Part shown: one piece after another, positions 1-7,198 of the stretch
How the letters are laid out: each line of letters opens with the position of its first letter
Position numbering within the stretch: the first letter of the stretch is position 1
Assembly (NCBI GenBank): GCA_913042885.1
Contig: CAJWLW010000060.1
Coordinates: 1-20,067, forward strand
Origin: an uncultured Lentisphaeria bacterium
GTDB taxonomy: Bacteria > Verrucomicrobiota > Lentisphaeria > JABSQK01 > CAJWLW01
Direction of reading: 5' to 3'
Length of the DNA: 20,067 bases
Program-made: the position numbers and the translations under genes
The notes under the pieces: generated by a model
Databases searched by the model: none
Told to the model about the DNA's origin: nothing
What the model saw: only the letters and a program-made list of their open reading frames with translations

Positions 1-1
1 C

Positions 2-94
2 GATCCAGTGACCCGCGAACCCCTGGCGGACATCTGGGAGACTTGCCTCTTCATCACCGAACGCTTCCGCCAGCGCTGGGCCGGCCGCCTATAG
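2..94 (+). CDS. C-terminal tail of an unidentified protein (5' end outside window)
   Basis: An open frame enters from the left edge and ends at a TAG at 92-94, giving about 30 residues. The composition looks like real protein: aromatic and charged residues in a helical pattern, ending with ERFRQRWAGRL. I do not recognise the family from so short a piece. It converges on the minus-strand chaC, with a 170-nt gap between the two stop codons. TAG is also the stop of two other genes here (the glutaredoxin and the exported protein ending at 16582), so amber is an ordinary stop codon in this genome. Confidence 0.55.
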   Translation, partial: DPVTREPLADIWETCLFITERFRQRWAGRL

Positions 95-145
95 CCTGCC
101 GGCGCGTCCCGCGCAAAAAATATAAAGAGACAGGTATATCCAGGC

Positions 146-176
146 AGGAGCTGCTTGATAAGCTTTATAAGCTCCT
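146..176. other. Inverted repeat between convergent genes, possible transcription end
   Basis: AGGAGCT at 146-152 pairs with AGCTCCT at 170-176, a 7-bp stem. The 17-nt interior contains a second small hairpin, GCTT-GAT-AAGC, at 153-163. It lies in an AT-rich stretch between the end of the left-edge gene and the end of chaC, where a bidirectional terminator would be expected. No T-run follows it closely on either strand, so it is not a textbook intrinsic terminator. Confidence 0.3.
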
Positions 177-264
177 TGAAACGACGCATATTTAACTTCT
201 ATGAGTGGCGTGGCGAGGGTGTGATTGGTCGTGGCTGAGCCTGCAGGGGAACTTGCGCGGGTAG

Positions 265-786
265 TCAGGACGTGAGCAGCTCGTAGAGCCGGGTGACGTG
301 GTCGTCGTCAATGCTGTGCTTGCGGAATTCTTCGTGCAGCCGCACAAGGTACTCCTGGTTTGAGCCACTGGGCCCTGCAGACTCGGCGATCTGGCGGACA
401 ATGGCGTGGTCGTCTGCAGTACCGAGATAATTCGGGTTGTCAGCGTGGGCCACGTAGGTGAGCGTGCGCCTCGGATCGTGTTCGCCTTCGATGTGGCAGT
501 CGACGAACTGGCGGGTGTAGCCGGCCTTTTCGCGGTAGTCGAGCTCGTTCAGGATGCCGTCCGCCAATTCGGTTCTGATCCGATAAAGCATACCCCAGCA
601 CACGGCACCCGGTTCCTCAACCAGTGTCACGACGCGCCCCGGGGATTCGGGGCTGCCACGGTGATCGGTCGAGCCTTGCCAGAACCGGCGCTGCCAGCCG
701 ACGACCCAGCCCTTGTGCCGCTCCACATAGTCGAACGAGGGCCGCCAGATCAGTGAGCCGTAGCCGAATATCCACTCTGTACTCAT
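265..786 (-). CDS. chaC: ChaC-family gamma-glutamylcyclotransferase (glutathione-specific)
   Basis: This 173-aa protein should act in the cytoplasm, cleaving glutathione to 5-oxoproline and Cys-Gly. The N-terminus has the diagnostic substrate-binding loop FGYGSLIWRP (residues 7-16). The family's catalytic glutamate is best placed in LDYREKAGY (about residues 82-90). Length and single-domain layout fit bacterial ChaC. The ATG at 784-786 lies 3 nt downstream of the glutaredoxin stop, so it is probably the last gene of the minus-strand operon. It follows gor and ggt, which supports glutathione as substrate rather than another gamma-glutamyl compound. The family assignment is secure; strict specificity for glutathione is inferred. 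Confidence 0.92.
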   Translation of the reverse strand: MSTEWIFGYGSLIWRPSFDYVERHKGWVVGWQRRFWQGSTDHRGSPESPGRVVTLVEEPGAVCWGMLYRIRTELADGILNELDYREKAGYTRQFVDCHIEGEHDPRRTLTYVAHADNPNYLGTADDHAIVRQIAESAGPSGSNQEYLVRLHEEFRKHSIDDDHVTRLYELLTS

Positions 787-789
787 CGA

Positions 790-1047
790 CTACCTGTTGC
801 CCACATAATGTTCTTGGATGTAGGCAATGATATCCTCGCTCTCGTACATCTCGATGTCACGTTCCGGGTCGACCAGGTACGGCACTTGTACCTTGCCGCC
901 GCGTTCCTGAAGCTCCTCGCCGAAGCCGCTGTCAGTGAACATGCCGCGCAGGACCGGCTTGGTGACGTACGGCACGTCGTTTACTTCCATGAATTGACGG
1001 ACCCGTGTGCAGTATGGACATGTGTCCGAGAGGTAAAGTTCGATCAT
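790..1047 (-). CDS. Glutaredoxin, dithiol CPYC type
   Basis: An 85-aa thioredoxin-fold protein that reduces disulfides or glutathione-mixed disulfides using glutathione. It begins MIELYLSDTCPYC, with the active site C10-P-Y-C13 at the start of helix 1. The cis-proline loop is VQVPYLVD (around residue 56), followed by the typical YESEDIIAYI helix. The middle has a longer insert than classic GrxC (LRGMFTDSGFGEELQERGG), so it also resembles the N-terminal domain of glutathione S-transferases, but there is no C-terminal GST helical domain. It sits 30 nt downstream of gor, its natural electron-supply partner, and 3 nt upstream of chaC. It ends with TAG. Confidence 0.88.
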   Translation of the reverse strand: MIELYLSDTCPYCTRVRQFMEVNDVPYVTKPVLRGMFTDSGFGEELQERGGKVQVPYLVDPERDIEMYESEDIIAYIQEHYVGNR

Positions 1048-1077
1048 CGTTGTAGCCGCCGTGTTTGTTCTGAACGC

Positions 1078-2424
1078 TTAAACTTTGGTGCGCATCGTCA
1101 CGAATTCCTCAGCCGCCGTCGGGTGAATGCCGACAGTGGCGTCGAATACCGATTTGGTTGCGCCTGCCTTCAACGCCGTTGCGAAGCCTTGAATGATTTC
1201 GCCGGCCTCCGGGCCTACCATATGCACGCCGAGCACGCGGTCGGTCTGAGCATCGACGACGAGTTTCATCATCGTTTTCTCATCGAGTCCGGAGAGTGTG
1301 TGCTTCAGTGCGCGGAAGGATGAGCGATAGATGTCGATATCGGCGTACGCCGATCTGGCGCGCTCCTCGGTGAGGCCGACGGAGGCGGTGGGCGGCTGGC
1401 TGAACACGGCACTTGGTACGTTTTCGTGGTCGGGACTGGTCGGCCGCCCGTCGAAGAGTGTGGCTGTAAGTGCCATGGCCTCGGCGATGGCGACCGGGGT
1501 CAAATTGATTCGGTCGGTAACGTCGCCAATGGCATGGATGCCGGGCACCGAGCTTTGCGAGTATTCATCGACGATGATGGTACCGTTGGGCTGCATCTGG
1601 ACACCGATTGCTTCGAGACCCAGGCCCTGGCTCAGCGGATTGCGGCCCGTGGCGTACATGATCAGGTTCGCGGACACGGTCGATCCGTCGGTCAGTGTTG
1701 CGAGCAGGGTGTCGCCGTCTTTGTCGATGCGGTCGATGTTGAGGTTGAATCGCAGGTCGACGCCTTTCTTAATCATCTCGTCGCGCAGCGTGGTGCGGAT
1801 ATCGCCATCGAAACCGCGCAGGAAAAGGTCGCGCCGATAGAGTTGGACAGTCTCCACCCCGAGGCCGTTGAAAATACCGGCGAACTCGACAGCGATATAG
1901 CCGCCGCCGACGATGAGGACACGCTCGGGAAGTTTTTCGAGGTAGAATGCTTCGTTTGAGGTGATGGCGTGCTCGATGCCTGGAATCTGCGGCAGCGTCG
2001 GTGCATTACCGGTCGCGACAAGGATGTGACGAGCAGTGATTTGCCGGCCGTCTACCGCCACTGTATTTGGTCCGGCGACAGTGGCGCGGCCGTGAACAAT
2101 GTCGACCCCGGCGTTACCAAGGATCGATTCGTAGATGCCGTTGAGCCGCAGGATCTCCGTGTTCTTGTTGGCGATCAAGGTCGGCCAGTCGAAACTGGTA
2201 TCGGCGAGGGTCCAGCCGAAGCCGGCAGCGGCGCGAAACTCCTCATGAAAGTGGGAGGCATAGACCAGCAACTTTTTCGGCACGCATCCCACATTGACGC
2301 AGGTGCCGCCGAGCGGCCCCATTTCGGCGACAGCGGCGGTGGCACCGTATTGCGTTGCCATTCTGCTGGCACGGACGCCGCCGGAACCGGCACCGATCGT
2401 AAACAGATCGTAGTCGTAACTCAT
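1078..2424 (-). CDS. gor: Glutathione-disulfide reductase
   Basis: This 448-aa flavoprotein reduces GSSG to GSH with NADPH. FAD binding is seen in the N-terminal [11 protein letters not shown]. The redox disulfide is [13 protein letters not shown] (C42 and C47). The NADPH-binding motif is [11 protein letters not shown], with a downstream Arg pair (YRRD) of the kind that favours NADPH over NADH. A second FAD contact is the AIGDV motif, and the C-terminal HPTAAEEFV supplies the catalytic His-Glu pair from the dimer partner. Together these separate it from dihydrolipoamide and mercuric reductases. I use the ATG at 2422-2424 rather than the in-frame TTG just before it, because GAGG lies at a suitable distance upstream. 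It begins 12 nt after ggt ends. Confidence 0.95.
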   Translation of the reverse strand: MSYDYDLFTIGAGSGGVRASRMATQYGATAAVAEMGPLGGTCVNVGCVPKKLLVYASHFHEEFRAAAGFGWTLADTSFDWPTLIANKNTEILRLNGIYESILGNAGVDIVHGRATVAGPNTVAVDGRQITARHILVATGNAPTLPQIPGIEHAITSNEAFYLEKLPERVLIVGGGYIAVEFAGIFNGLGVETVQLYRRDLFLRGFDGDIRTTLRDEMIKKGVDLRFNLNIDRIDKDGDTLLATLTDGSTVSANLIMYATGRNPLSQGLGLEAIGVQMQPNGTIIVDEYSQSSVPGIHAIGDVTDRINLTPVAIAEAMALTATLFDGRPTSPDHENVPSAVFSQPPTASVGLTEERARSAYADIDIYRSSFRALKHTLSGLDEKTMMKLVVDAQTDRVLGVHMVGPEAGEIIQGFATALKAGATKSVFDATVGIHPTAAEEFVTMRTKV

Positions 2425-2436
2425 CAAAGCCTCGCT

Positions 2437-4152
2437 TCAGTCCAGGCCCAGGGCAACACCACCGCGCCGTGGATCGCCGGCACCGTGAAAAATCCGGCGC
2501 TCAACGTCGACGAGGATCGAATTGGCAGCACCCATGACGCTTTTTTCCTTTACTTTGTGTCCTTTGAATTTCAGGAGCGCAACCGTATCGGCACTGATGC
2601 CGTGTTCCACGCGCAGCTCGTCGGGCAGCCACTGGTGATGGATGCGCGGGGCGTTGACTGCTTCCTGCAGATTCATGTCGAAGTCGATGACGTTGATGAT
2701 GACCTGCAGTGTGGTGGTGATTATGCGTGAGCCGCCGGGGCTGCCGGTGATCAGAAACGGCTTGCCGTCCTTCAGCACGATGGTCGGCGACATGGAGCTG
2801 AGCATACGTTTGTTTGGGGCCACCGCGTTGGCGGTTCCGCCGATCAGGCCGTAGGCGTTTGGGACACCGGGCTTTGCACTGAAGTCGTCCATTTCGTTGT
2901 TCAGCAGGAAGCCGGTGCCCGGTACAACGATGCCCGAGCCGAATCCGAAGTTGATGGTGTAGGTATTCGAGACGGCGTTGCCGTGGCGATCCACGATGGA
3001 GAAGTGCGTGGTTTCGTTGCTTTCCCAGCCCGGCGGTGTTCCCGCTTTGATGTCCTGGCTCGCCGTGGCGGTGTCGGTGATGCCGCGCCGTAAAACTTCG
3101 GCGTAATCTTTGGCGGTGAGTCCGGCGACCGGCACGTCCGCAAAGTCGGGGTCGCCGAGGTACATCGAGCGGTCGGCGTAGGCGCGTTTCATCGACTCTG
3201 CCATCCAGTGAATCGATTGGGCGCTGTTGTGTCCGGCGGCGGCCAGGTCGAAGCCGTCGAGGATGTTGAGGATCTGCACGATATGCACGCCCCCGGAACT
3301 GGGCGGAGACATGCTGTAGACGTCGTAGCTGCGATAGGTACCTTGCACGGCTTGGCGGATCCGCGGTTGGTAGGCTGCCATGTCGGCCCGTGTGATGAGA
3401 CCACCGTGTGCCCGCATCTCCCGCTCGATCAGTGTGGCAGTCTCGCCTTCGTAAAAGGCCGATGGACCGTTTTCGGCAATGGCGCGTAGTGTGCCGGCAA
3501 GTTGCGGCTGCCGAAAAACATCACCGGCTTCGTAGGGAGCACCGTCGGTTTTGAAAAAGACGGCGGCACTGGCGGGCCATTGCTTGAGGCGCTTCTCGTA
3601 CGCCTTGGTGTTGCCGGCAAACTGTTCGCTGACGATGAAGCCGTTTTCCGCCAGGTCGATGGCGGGCCGCAGTGCGTCGCCCAGGGATATTGTACCGGCC
3701 TGCTCCAGGGCCAGCGCCAGGCCGGCGACTGTTCCCGGTACGCCGGCGGAGAGGTGGGAGAATCGGCTCTTCTGCGGGTCGGCGTTGCCGTCGGCATCGA
3801 GGAACATGTCGCGATCTGCGGATGCCGGTGCGGTTTCGCGATAATCGATGACCTCGACTTGTCCGCCATCCCGACGCTTGATCAGCATGAAACCGCCGCC
3901 GCCGATGTTGCCGGCTCGTGGCCGCACGACGGCCAGCACAAAGCCGAGGGTAACAGCAGCGTCGACGGCATTGCCGCCGTCCCGCAGGACATCGACGCCG
4001 ATGCGGGTTGCGATCGGTTCGCTGGTGACGACCATGCCGCCGCTGGCAGTGACCGGCCGGACGATGGCATTGGCATCGAGCGCAAATGGATCGGCGTTGG
4101 CGGTGGTTACGTTCAGGGCCACTGCGAGGACCAGACAGGCGAATCGTTTCAC
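2437..4152 (-). CDS. ggt: Gamma-glutamyltransferase precursor (self-processing Ntn hydrolase)
   Basis: A 571-aa exported enzyme that cleaves or transfers the gamma-glutamyl group of glutathione outside the cytoplasm. A signal peptide ends at TTANA (about residue 20). Autoprocessing is predicted before T381 of the TTHFSIVD motif, giving a small subunit of 191 residues, close to the E. coli one. Substrate-binding and oxyanion elements are visible: LSSMSP (451-456) and TGSPGGSR (469-476). The lid-loop region before LSSMSP resembles E. coli Ggt. The start is GTG at 4150-4152, with AGGGAG 7 nt upstream. It is 27 nt downstream of the TIM-barrel gene and followed by gor, so external cleavage is co-expressed with intracellular redox recycling. 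Confidence 0.95.
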   Translation of the reverse strand: MKRFACLVLAVALNVTTANADPFALDANAIVRPVTASGGMVVTSEPIATRIGVDVLRDGGNAVDAAVTLGFVLAVVRPRAGNIGGGGFMLIKRRDGGQVEVIDYRETAPASADRDMFLDADGNADPQKSRFSHLSAGVPGTVAGLALALEQAGTISLGDALRPAIDLAENGFIVSEQFAGNTKAYEKRLKQWPASAAVFFKTDGAPYEAGDVFRQPQLAGTLRAIAENGPSAFYEGETATLIEREMRAHGGLITRADMAAYQPRIRQAVQGTYRSYDVYSMSPPSSGGVHIVQILNILDGFDLAAAGHNSAQSIHWMAESMKRAYADRSMYLGDPDFADVPVAGLTAKDYAEVLRRGITDTATASQDIKAGTPPGWESNETTHFSIVDRHGNAVSNTYTINFGFGSGIVVPGTGFLLNNEMDDFSAKPGVPNAYGLIGGTANAVAPNKRMLSSMSPTIVLKDGKPFLITGSPGGSRIITTTLQVIINVIDFDMNLQEAVNAPRIHHQWLPDELRVEHGISADTVALLKFKGHKVKEKSVMGAANSILVDVERRIFHGAGDPRRGGVALGLD

Positions 4153-4179
4153 CGTGATGCTCCCTGTGATCTGTCGTTG

Positions 4180-4974
4180 TTATTCGTCGTCGTCATCGTT
4201 GTCTGTCCCGAGATCGGCGGCGAGCCGTTCGAATTCCCGTTGGCAGGACTCCGGGGATTCGACATTGGGGCAGAAGCAGATGCTGCCGCGGTAGTTCTGG
4301 CGCTGGAGCGCCTGGTGCCATTCGGTGAGATGCTCCGGTAGCGGCCGCAGGCCGAGTGCCGGTTCAAAGTTGATGCGCAGCACGGCAACCTTGAAGAGGT
4401 ATTGCTTGACGAGACCTGCCAGATCGAAGTCTTCGGGCAGATCGAACGGAAAAACATTGAGTGTAAGCTGGCAGTTCGGATGCATGATTTCATTTGCCAA
4501 CCGCACACCGCGGGTGTTGATAATGTCATTGCCGCGGGTGACGGGCACACGGAGGTCGACGCAGATGACGATCTCGAGGGCTTCGGCGAGAGGCATGAGC
4601 GAGAGCAGCAGCTCGACGCGGCGGTCGAGGGCGTCGTTCCAATTGGTGTCGGTATTGACGGCCAGCCCGAAATCCAGGGTTGCAGTCCGTACGGACATGG
4701 CGGCGGCGCGCTCGAGCATGCGCCGGAGGTGGTCAGTCAGCCGGTTACGGGTAGCGATTGGGGCTTCGGGCAGGATGCGGGTGACCGAGGTGGGCAGCAG
4801 TTCATGGACGTGGAGCACCGGCAGGTGCAGGCGATCGGCCAGTCCGGACCACAGGGAATCGTCGTCGACTGCGGTGCCGTACAGTTCAATGCCATTCCAT
4901 TCACTGGCAATGTTGGGCAGCCATTGAATGTCGGTTTCGACGATGTTGGTGGGCAGGCTCAGTATCAGGTCCAT
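4180..4974 (-). CDS. Uncharacterised protein, probable xylose-isomerase-like TIM barrel
   Basis: 264 aa, predicted cytoplasmic, with no signal peptide or membrane segment. The alternation of short hydrophobic strands and amphipathic helices (IELYGTAV, LPVLHVHE, RTATLDFGL, LEIVICVDLR, CQLTLNVF, KVAVLRINF, GSICFCPNV) suggests a (beta/alpha)8 barrel of the sugar-phosphate isomerase/AP-endonuclease-2 type. I cannot identify the metal ligands with confidence. The C-terminus is an acidic tail, TDNDDDDE, encoded partly by a GAC repeat. It starts 4 nt after rsmE and ends 27 nt before ggt, so it is co-transcribed with both. No function is assigned. The reading frame is certain in my view; the fold is a guess from pattern. 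Confidence 0.7.
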   Translation of the reverse strand: MDLILSLPTNIVETDIQWLPNIASEWNGIELYGTAVDDDSLWSGLADRLHLPVLHVHELLPTSVTRILPEAPIATRNRLTDHLRRMLERAAAMSVRTATLDFGLAVNTDTNWNDALDRRVELLLSLMPLAEALEIVICVDLRVPVTRGNDIINTRGVRLANEIMHPNCQLTLNVFPFDLPEDFDLAGLVKQYLFKVAVLRINFEPALGLRPLPEHLTEWHQALQRQNYRGSICFCPNVESPESCQREFERLAADLGTDNDDDDE

Positions 4975-4978
4975 AGCA

Positions 4979-5710
4979 TCACTGGTATTGGTTGACTATC
5001 CAGGCAAGTGCAGCGACGACAGCCGTCTCGACACGCAGAATCCAGCGGCCGATGGCCAGTGGTTGCGCCTGCCTACCTTTCAAGGTTTCGAGTTCATGAT
5101 CGTTGAAGCCGCCTTCCGGGCCGATCCACAGCCACAACTGGCCAGCCGCTTCGACAGTGCTGCGGTCAATCGGCGGCGGTACGGCCTGCCCATGGGCGTT
5201 ACCCGGTGCCCACCCAACATACGCCGGCGCGGTCATTTCCGCGACTGCGTCTGCGAACTCCGCAATTTCGGCGATGTGCGGCAGGAAAGGGTTACCGGAT
5301 TGTTTGATAGCTTCGTCGGCGTCGGTACGCCAGTGATCGATGGCCTCGGCATCCGGCCGGGAGACGCCGAAGGCGGTTTGGACGGGTCGGATCTCGGCAA
5401 CACCGAGTTCGGTGGCTTGGCGCACGATGCGGCCCATCGCCTTGCCACGCGGCGGCGCCACGGCCAGCACGAGACGGACGGAGGGCGGTTCGTGTTGCGT
5501 GACGTCGATGATCGAGCAGGTAACCGGCTGACGGCGGTTGCCGGTTGGCTTGGCGATCGCGCGTGCGCAACTGCCGCGACCGTCGAGCAAGGTGATCTCT
5601 TCCTCCTGCCGCAGCCGCAGGATGGTGCGCAGGTGATAAGACTCCGGCTCGGAAAGCGTGACTGACTGACCGGCGGCAGGGAGATCGGGGCATAGAAAAC
5701 GTCGGTTCAT
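4979..5710 (-). CDS. rsmE: 16S rRNA m3U1498 methyltransferase RsmE
   Basis: A 243-aa SPOUT-class methyltransferase that methylates N3 of U1498 in 16S rRNA with SAM. The N-terminal PUA-like domain includes NRRFLC and SYHLRTILRLR. The C-terminal knot domain shows the family signatures ATELGVAEIRPV, the WLWIGPEGGF glycine loop, and LAIGRWILRVETAV near the C-terminus. Length fits the family. Its ATG overlaps the stop of the upstream lipoprotein gene as ATGA (5707-5710), indicating translational coupling. A housekeeping rRNA enzyme inside an envelope/glutathione operon is probably just operon packing. Confidence 0.93.
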   Translation of the reverse strand: MNRRFLCPDLPAAGQSVTLSEPESYHLRTILRLRQEEEITLLDGRGSCARAIAKPTGNRRQPVTCSIIDVTQHEPPSVRLVLAVAPPRGKAMGRIVRQATELGVAEIRPVQTAFGVSRPDAEAIDHWRTDADEAIKQSGNPFLPHIAEIAEFADAVAEMTAPAYVGWAPGNAHGQAVPPPIDRSTVEAAGQLWLWIGPEGGFNDHELETLKGRQAQPLAIGRWILRVETAVVAALAWIVNQYQ

Positions 5711-6165
5711 GGGACGTCGGTGAGGTGTTCCGGAATTTTCTGTTTGACGATCCAGGCGTTGCTGCCATCCGGCTTGCTCAGAATGGCATGCAACGAACGG
5801 GATCCATTGGCTGGCGATATTTGCAATCCCAGCGTGTAGTCGAACGGATCCTGGACGCCGACGATGCGGATGTTGCGGTTCCGATCGAGGCGGGCGTTCA
5901 GTTGCGCGGCAATGGCGTTGAGGTCGACATTCACCGGGTCGTTGACGGTGTCGCGCGGGAAGTCGATGCGAACCCGGTGACTGCTGCCGCGGCTGAGTGG
6001 CGAACTGACCTCGAGCATCATGGTTAGTTTATTGGCGACAGCGACGGCGGTATCGAGCATTGGTTCGATACGCGGCGGCGGCTGAAATTCGGTGGTCCGC
6101 CTGGTGGTACAGCAGCCACAGGCCAGCACAAGGATGCCGACAATCAGTTTAGTCTTTGAATTCAA
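5707..6165 (-). CDS. Small predicted lipoprotein
   Basis: 152 aa with a type II signal peptide: the basic start MNSKTK, a hydrophobic stretch, and a lipobox VLAC with lipidated C16 (residues 13-16). The unusual run C16-G-C-C follows. The mature part is hydrophilic with one mixed alpha/beta domain; I do not recognise the family. The only reasonable start is TTG at 6163-6165, which overlaps the upstream lipoprotein gene by 17 nt and has no clear Shine-Dalgarno sequence, so translation is probably coupled. Two consecutive lipoprotein genes suggest that they act together at the envelope. Confidence 0.75.
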   Translation of the reverse strand: MNSKTKLIVGILVLACGCCTTRRTTEFQPPPRIEPMLDTAVAVANKLTMMLEVSSPLSRGSSHRVRIDFPRDTVNDPVNVDLNAIAAQLNARLDRNRNIRIVGVQDPFDYTLGLQISPANGSRSLHAILSKPDGSNAWIVKQKIPEHLTDVP

Positions 6166-6757
6166 TGTAGATTCTGGGTGGTTGCCTCAAGAAATCCTTC
6201 GTGTCGCCGGTGTCGAACGTCCATTTGGCGCGATTATTTCGGTATTCTGACGCCGAGGTATCGACGATTGTTCCAGGCACGGTAACGATGAGGTTGAGGT
6301 ACAGTCCGTCCCACAGTTCGCGTCGGGCGTCTTCTCCGGCGGGGTCGGCCGATTCCGGCAGGCGCGCTGTCAGACGGGTGTTGTCGCCGACCGACTCGAG
6401 TTTCCAGGTGCCGAGCTTGCCCGATGCGAGCGCGCGTTCGAGGTCATCGATGCGGCCTTCGATGCGGACGTGCCGGCGCGCATCCCGATCGAAAACGCGG
6501 TAGCGCGTAACAGAGAGGCCGGAACCGTCCTCATAGAGTTTCTGGCCACTGCGGATATCGAACAGTTGCCGCCAGGCCAAATGCTGGGAATTCTCCGGAT
6601 CAGCCAACTTATCTGCCGTCGCCCGGGGGACTGAGAAAAAGATGCGAAACTTACCGCTGTTGTCGTTCTTCAGGTTGATTTCCTGTTCGAGGTGCAAGCA
6701 ACCGGCGACGAAAGCCAGGAGTGCAAACATGGTGGCTGATTTCACGGCGAATTGCAT
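6149..6757 (-). CDS. Predicted lipoprotein, LppM-like domain
   Basis: 202 aa. The N-terminus is a lipoprotein signal with lipobox FVAGC, so C20 would be lipidated. The mature start, HLEQEINLKNDNSGKFRI, followed by alternating strands and a late WTFDTGDTKDF, resembles the LppM/DUF3153 type of extracytoplasmic beta-rich domain, whose role is poorly known. It is the first gene of the minus-strand operon. I use the ATG at 6755-6757; the internal Met10 would leave too short a signal peptide. The predicted transcription start nearly coincides with this ATG. Confidence 0.75.
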   Translation of the reverse strand: MQFAVKSATMFALLAFVAGCLHLEQEINLKNDNSGKFRIFFSVPRATADKLADPENSQHLAWRQLFDIRSGQKLYEDGSGLSVTRYRVFDRDARRHVRIEGRIDDLERALASGKLGTWKLESVGDNTRLTARLPESADPAGEDARRELWDGLYLNLIVTVPGTIVDTSASEYRNNRAKWTFDTGDTKDFLRQPPRIYIEFKD

Positions 6758-6763
6758 GCTGCA

Positions 6764-6792
6764 AGGATAGCACCCGGATGGGTTGCTGCCAA
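6764..6792 (-). promoter_or_regulatory. Promoter of the minus-strand lipoprotein-rsmE-glutathione operon
   Basis: Read on the minus strand, there is a -35 TTGGCA (6787-6792), a 17-nt spacer, and a -10 TATCCT (6764-6769) preceded by an extended -10 TGC. The expected transcription start is at about 6757, which is the A of the first gene's ATG. No Shine-Dalgarno sequence lies in front of that ATG, consistent with a leaderless or nearly leaderless mRNA. Confidence 0.5.
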
Positions 6793-6909
6793 GAGGCCGG
6801 CGACGACCTCAATGCGATTTGCTGCAGCCTTCCTGTTGCGGAGTTGTGGAAATCACTGAAGGCTAATGAAATAGCACATCATACCGGTCCGTCGATGGGG
6901 CTCCAACCC

Positions 6910-6938
6910 TTGACTTTTTGGCCTTAAATGCGTATGAT
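6910..6938 (+). promoter_or_regulatory. Sigma70-like promoter for the pilT-like pair
   Basis: TTGACT (6910-6915), a spacer of exactly 17 nt, then TATGAT (6933-6938). Each box matches the consensus at five of six positions. Transcription would start near 6945 and leave a leader of about 128 nt before the GTG at 7073. Confidence 0.65.
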
Positions 6939-7072
6939 TGAGCCTTTCTTTCGTGCCCGTCACGCCACATTAATGCCAAAGCGAAGACGAGGTTTTCGGA
7001 CAGGCGAGCCGTGACTGTGCTCGGTATCTCCGGAGCCCAGGTTATTGCAGCTCTCGGGGAGCATCGACTAAG

Positions 7073-7198
7073 GTGAACGCGCAAGTTCAATGGTTTTGCA
7101 GTCTGGCGATCGACGAAGGCGTGCTGACGCCGGAGTTGTGCCGGGAGTTGTTTTCACGCGTCGGTGACAACGCTGAGTTACTAGTATTCGGCCAGTAG
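7073..7198 (+). CDS. 41-codon N-terminal piece of the PilT-like ATPase, ended by an in-frame TAG
   Basis: A frame starting with GTG at 7073-7075 encodes NAQVQWFCSLAIDEGVLTPE and then a helix ending in LLVFGQ, stopped by TAG at 7196-7198. A GGGGAG lies about 10-12 nt upstream of the GTG. The frame is the same as that of the following ATPase, which resumes at the very next codon. The residues on either side of the TAG (ELLVFGQ and VMDLHLTDDLDKLH) read as one continuous helical domain. I infer that this is the true N-terminus of the ATPase, interrupted by a nonsense mutation, a sequencing error, or readthrough/reinitiation. A stand-alone 41-aa peptide is possible but less likely. Confidence 0.5.
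   Translation: MNAQVQWFCSLAIDEGVLTPELCRELFSRVGDNAELLVFGQ

Larger units (their letters stand above)
6758..7072. other. 315-nt divergent intergenic region
   Basis: This lies between the minus-strand lipoprotein operon and the + strand pilT-like genes. It contains the two promoter-like sequences annotated separately, pointing in opposite directions. I see no convincing gene, RNA or long repeat. Short frames in it lack protein-like composition. About 130 nt separate the predicted + strand transcription start from the first plausible GTG start. Confidence 0.6.

Noticed and set aside
102..120. Hairpin GCGCG-TCC-CGCGC followed by six A's as a terminator
   Set aside because: On the + strand it is followed by A's, and on the minus strand the T-run comes before the hairpin, so neither strand gives a stem followed by T's.
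1969..2730. + strand open frame of 253 codons across the gor-ggt junction
   Set aside because: It crosses two well-supported minus-strand genes and has no recognisable motif.
7011..7076. Short GTG frame ending in a GTGA overlap with the 7073 start
   Set aside because: Only 21 codons, no ribosome binding site, no protein family signal; the overlap is likely chance.
7196..7198. Genome-wide reassignment of TAG to an amino acid
   Set aside because: TAG ends at least three other genes here at natural C-termini (positions 92-94, 790-792 and 16580-16582), so it is an ordinary stop codon.
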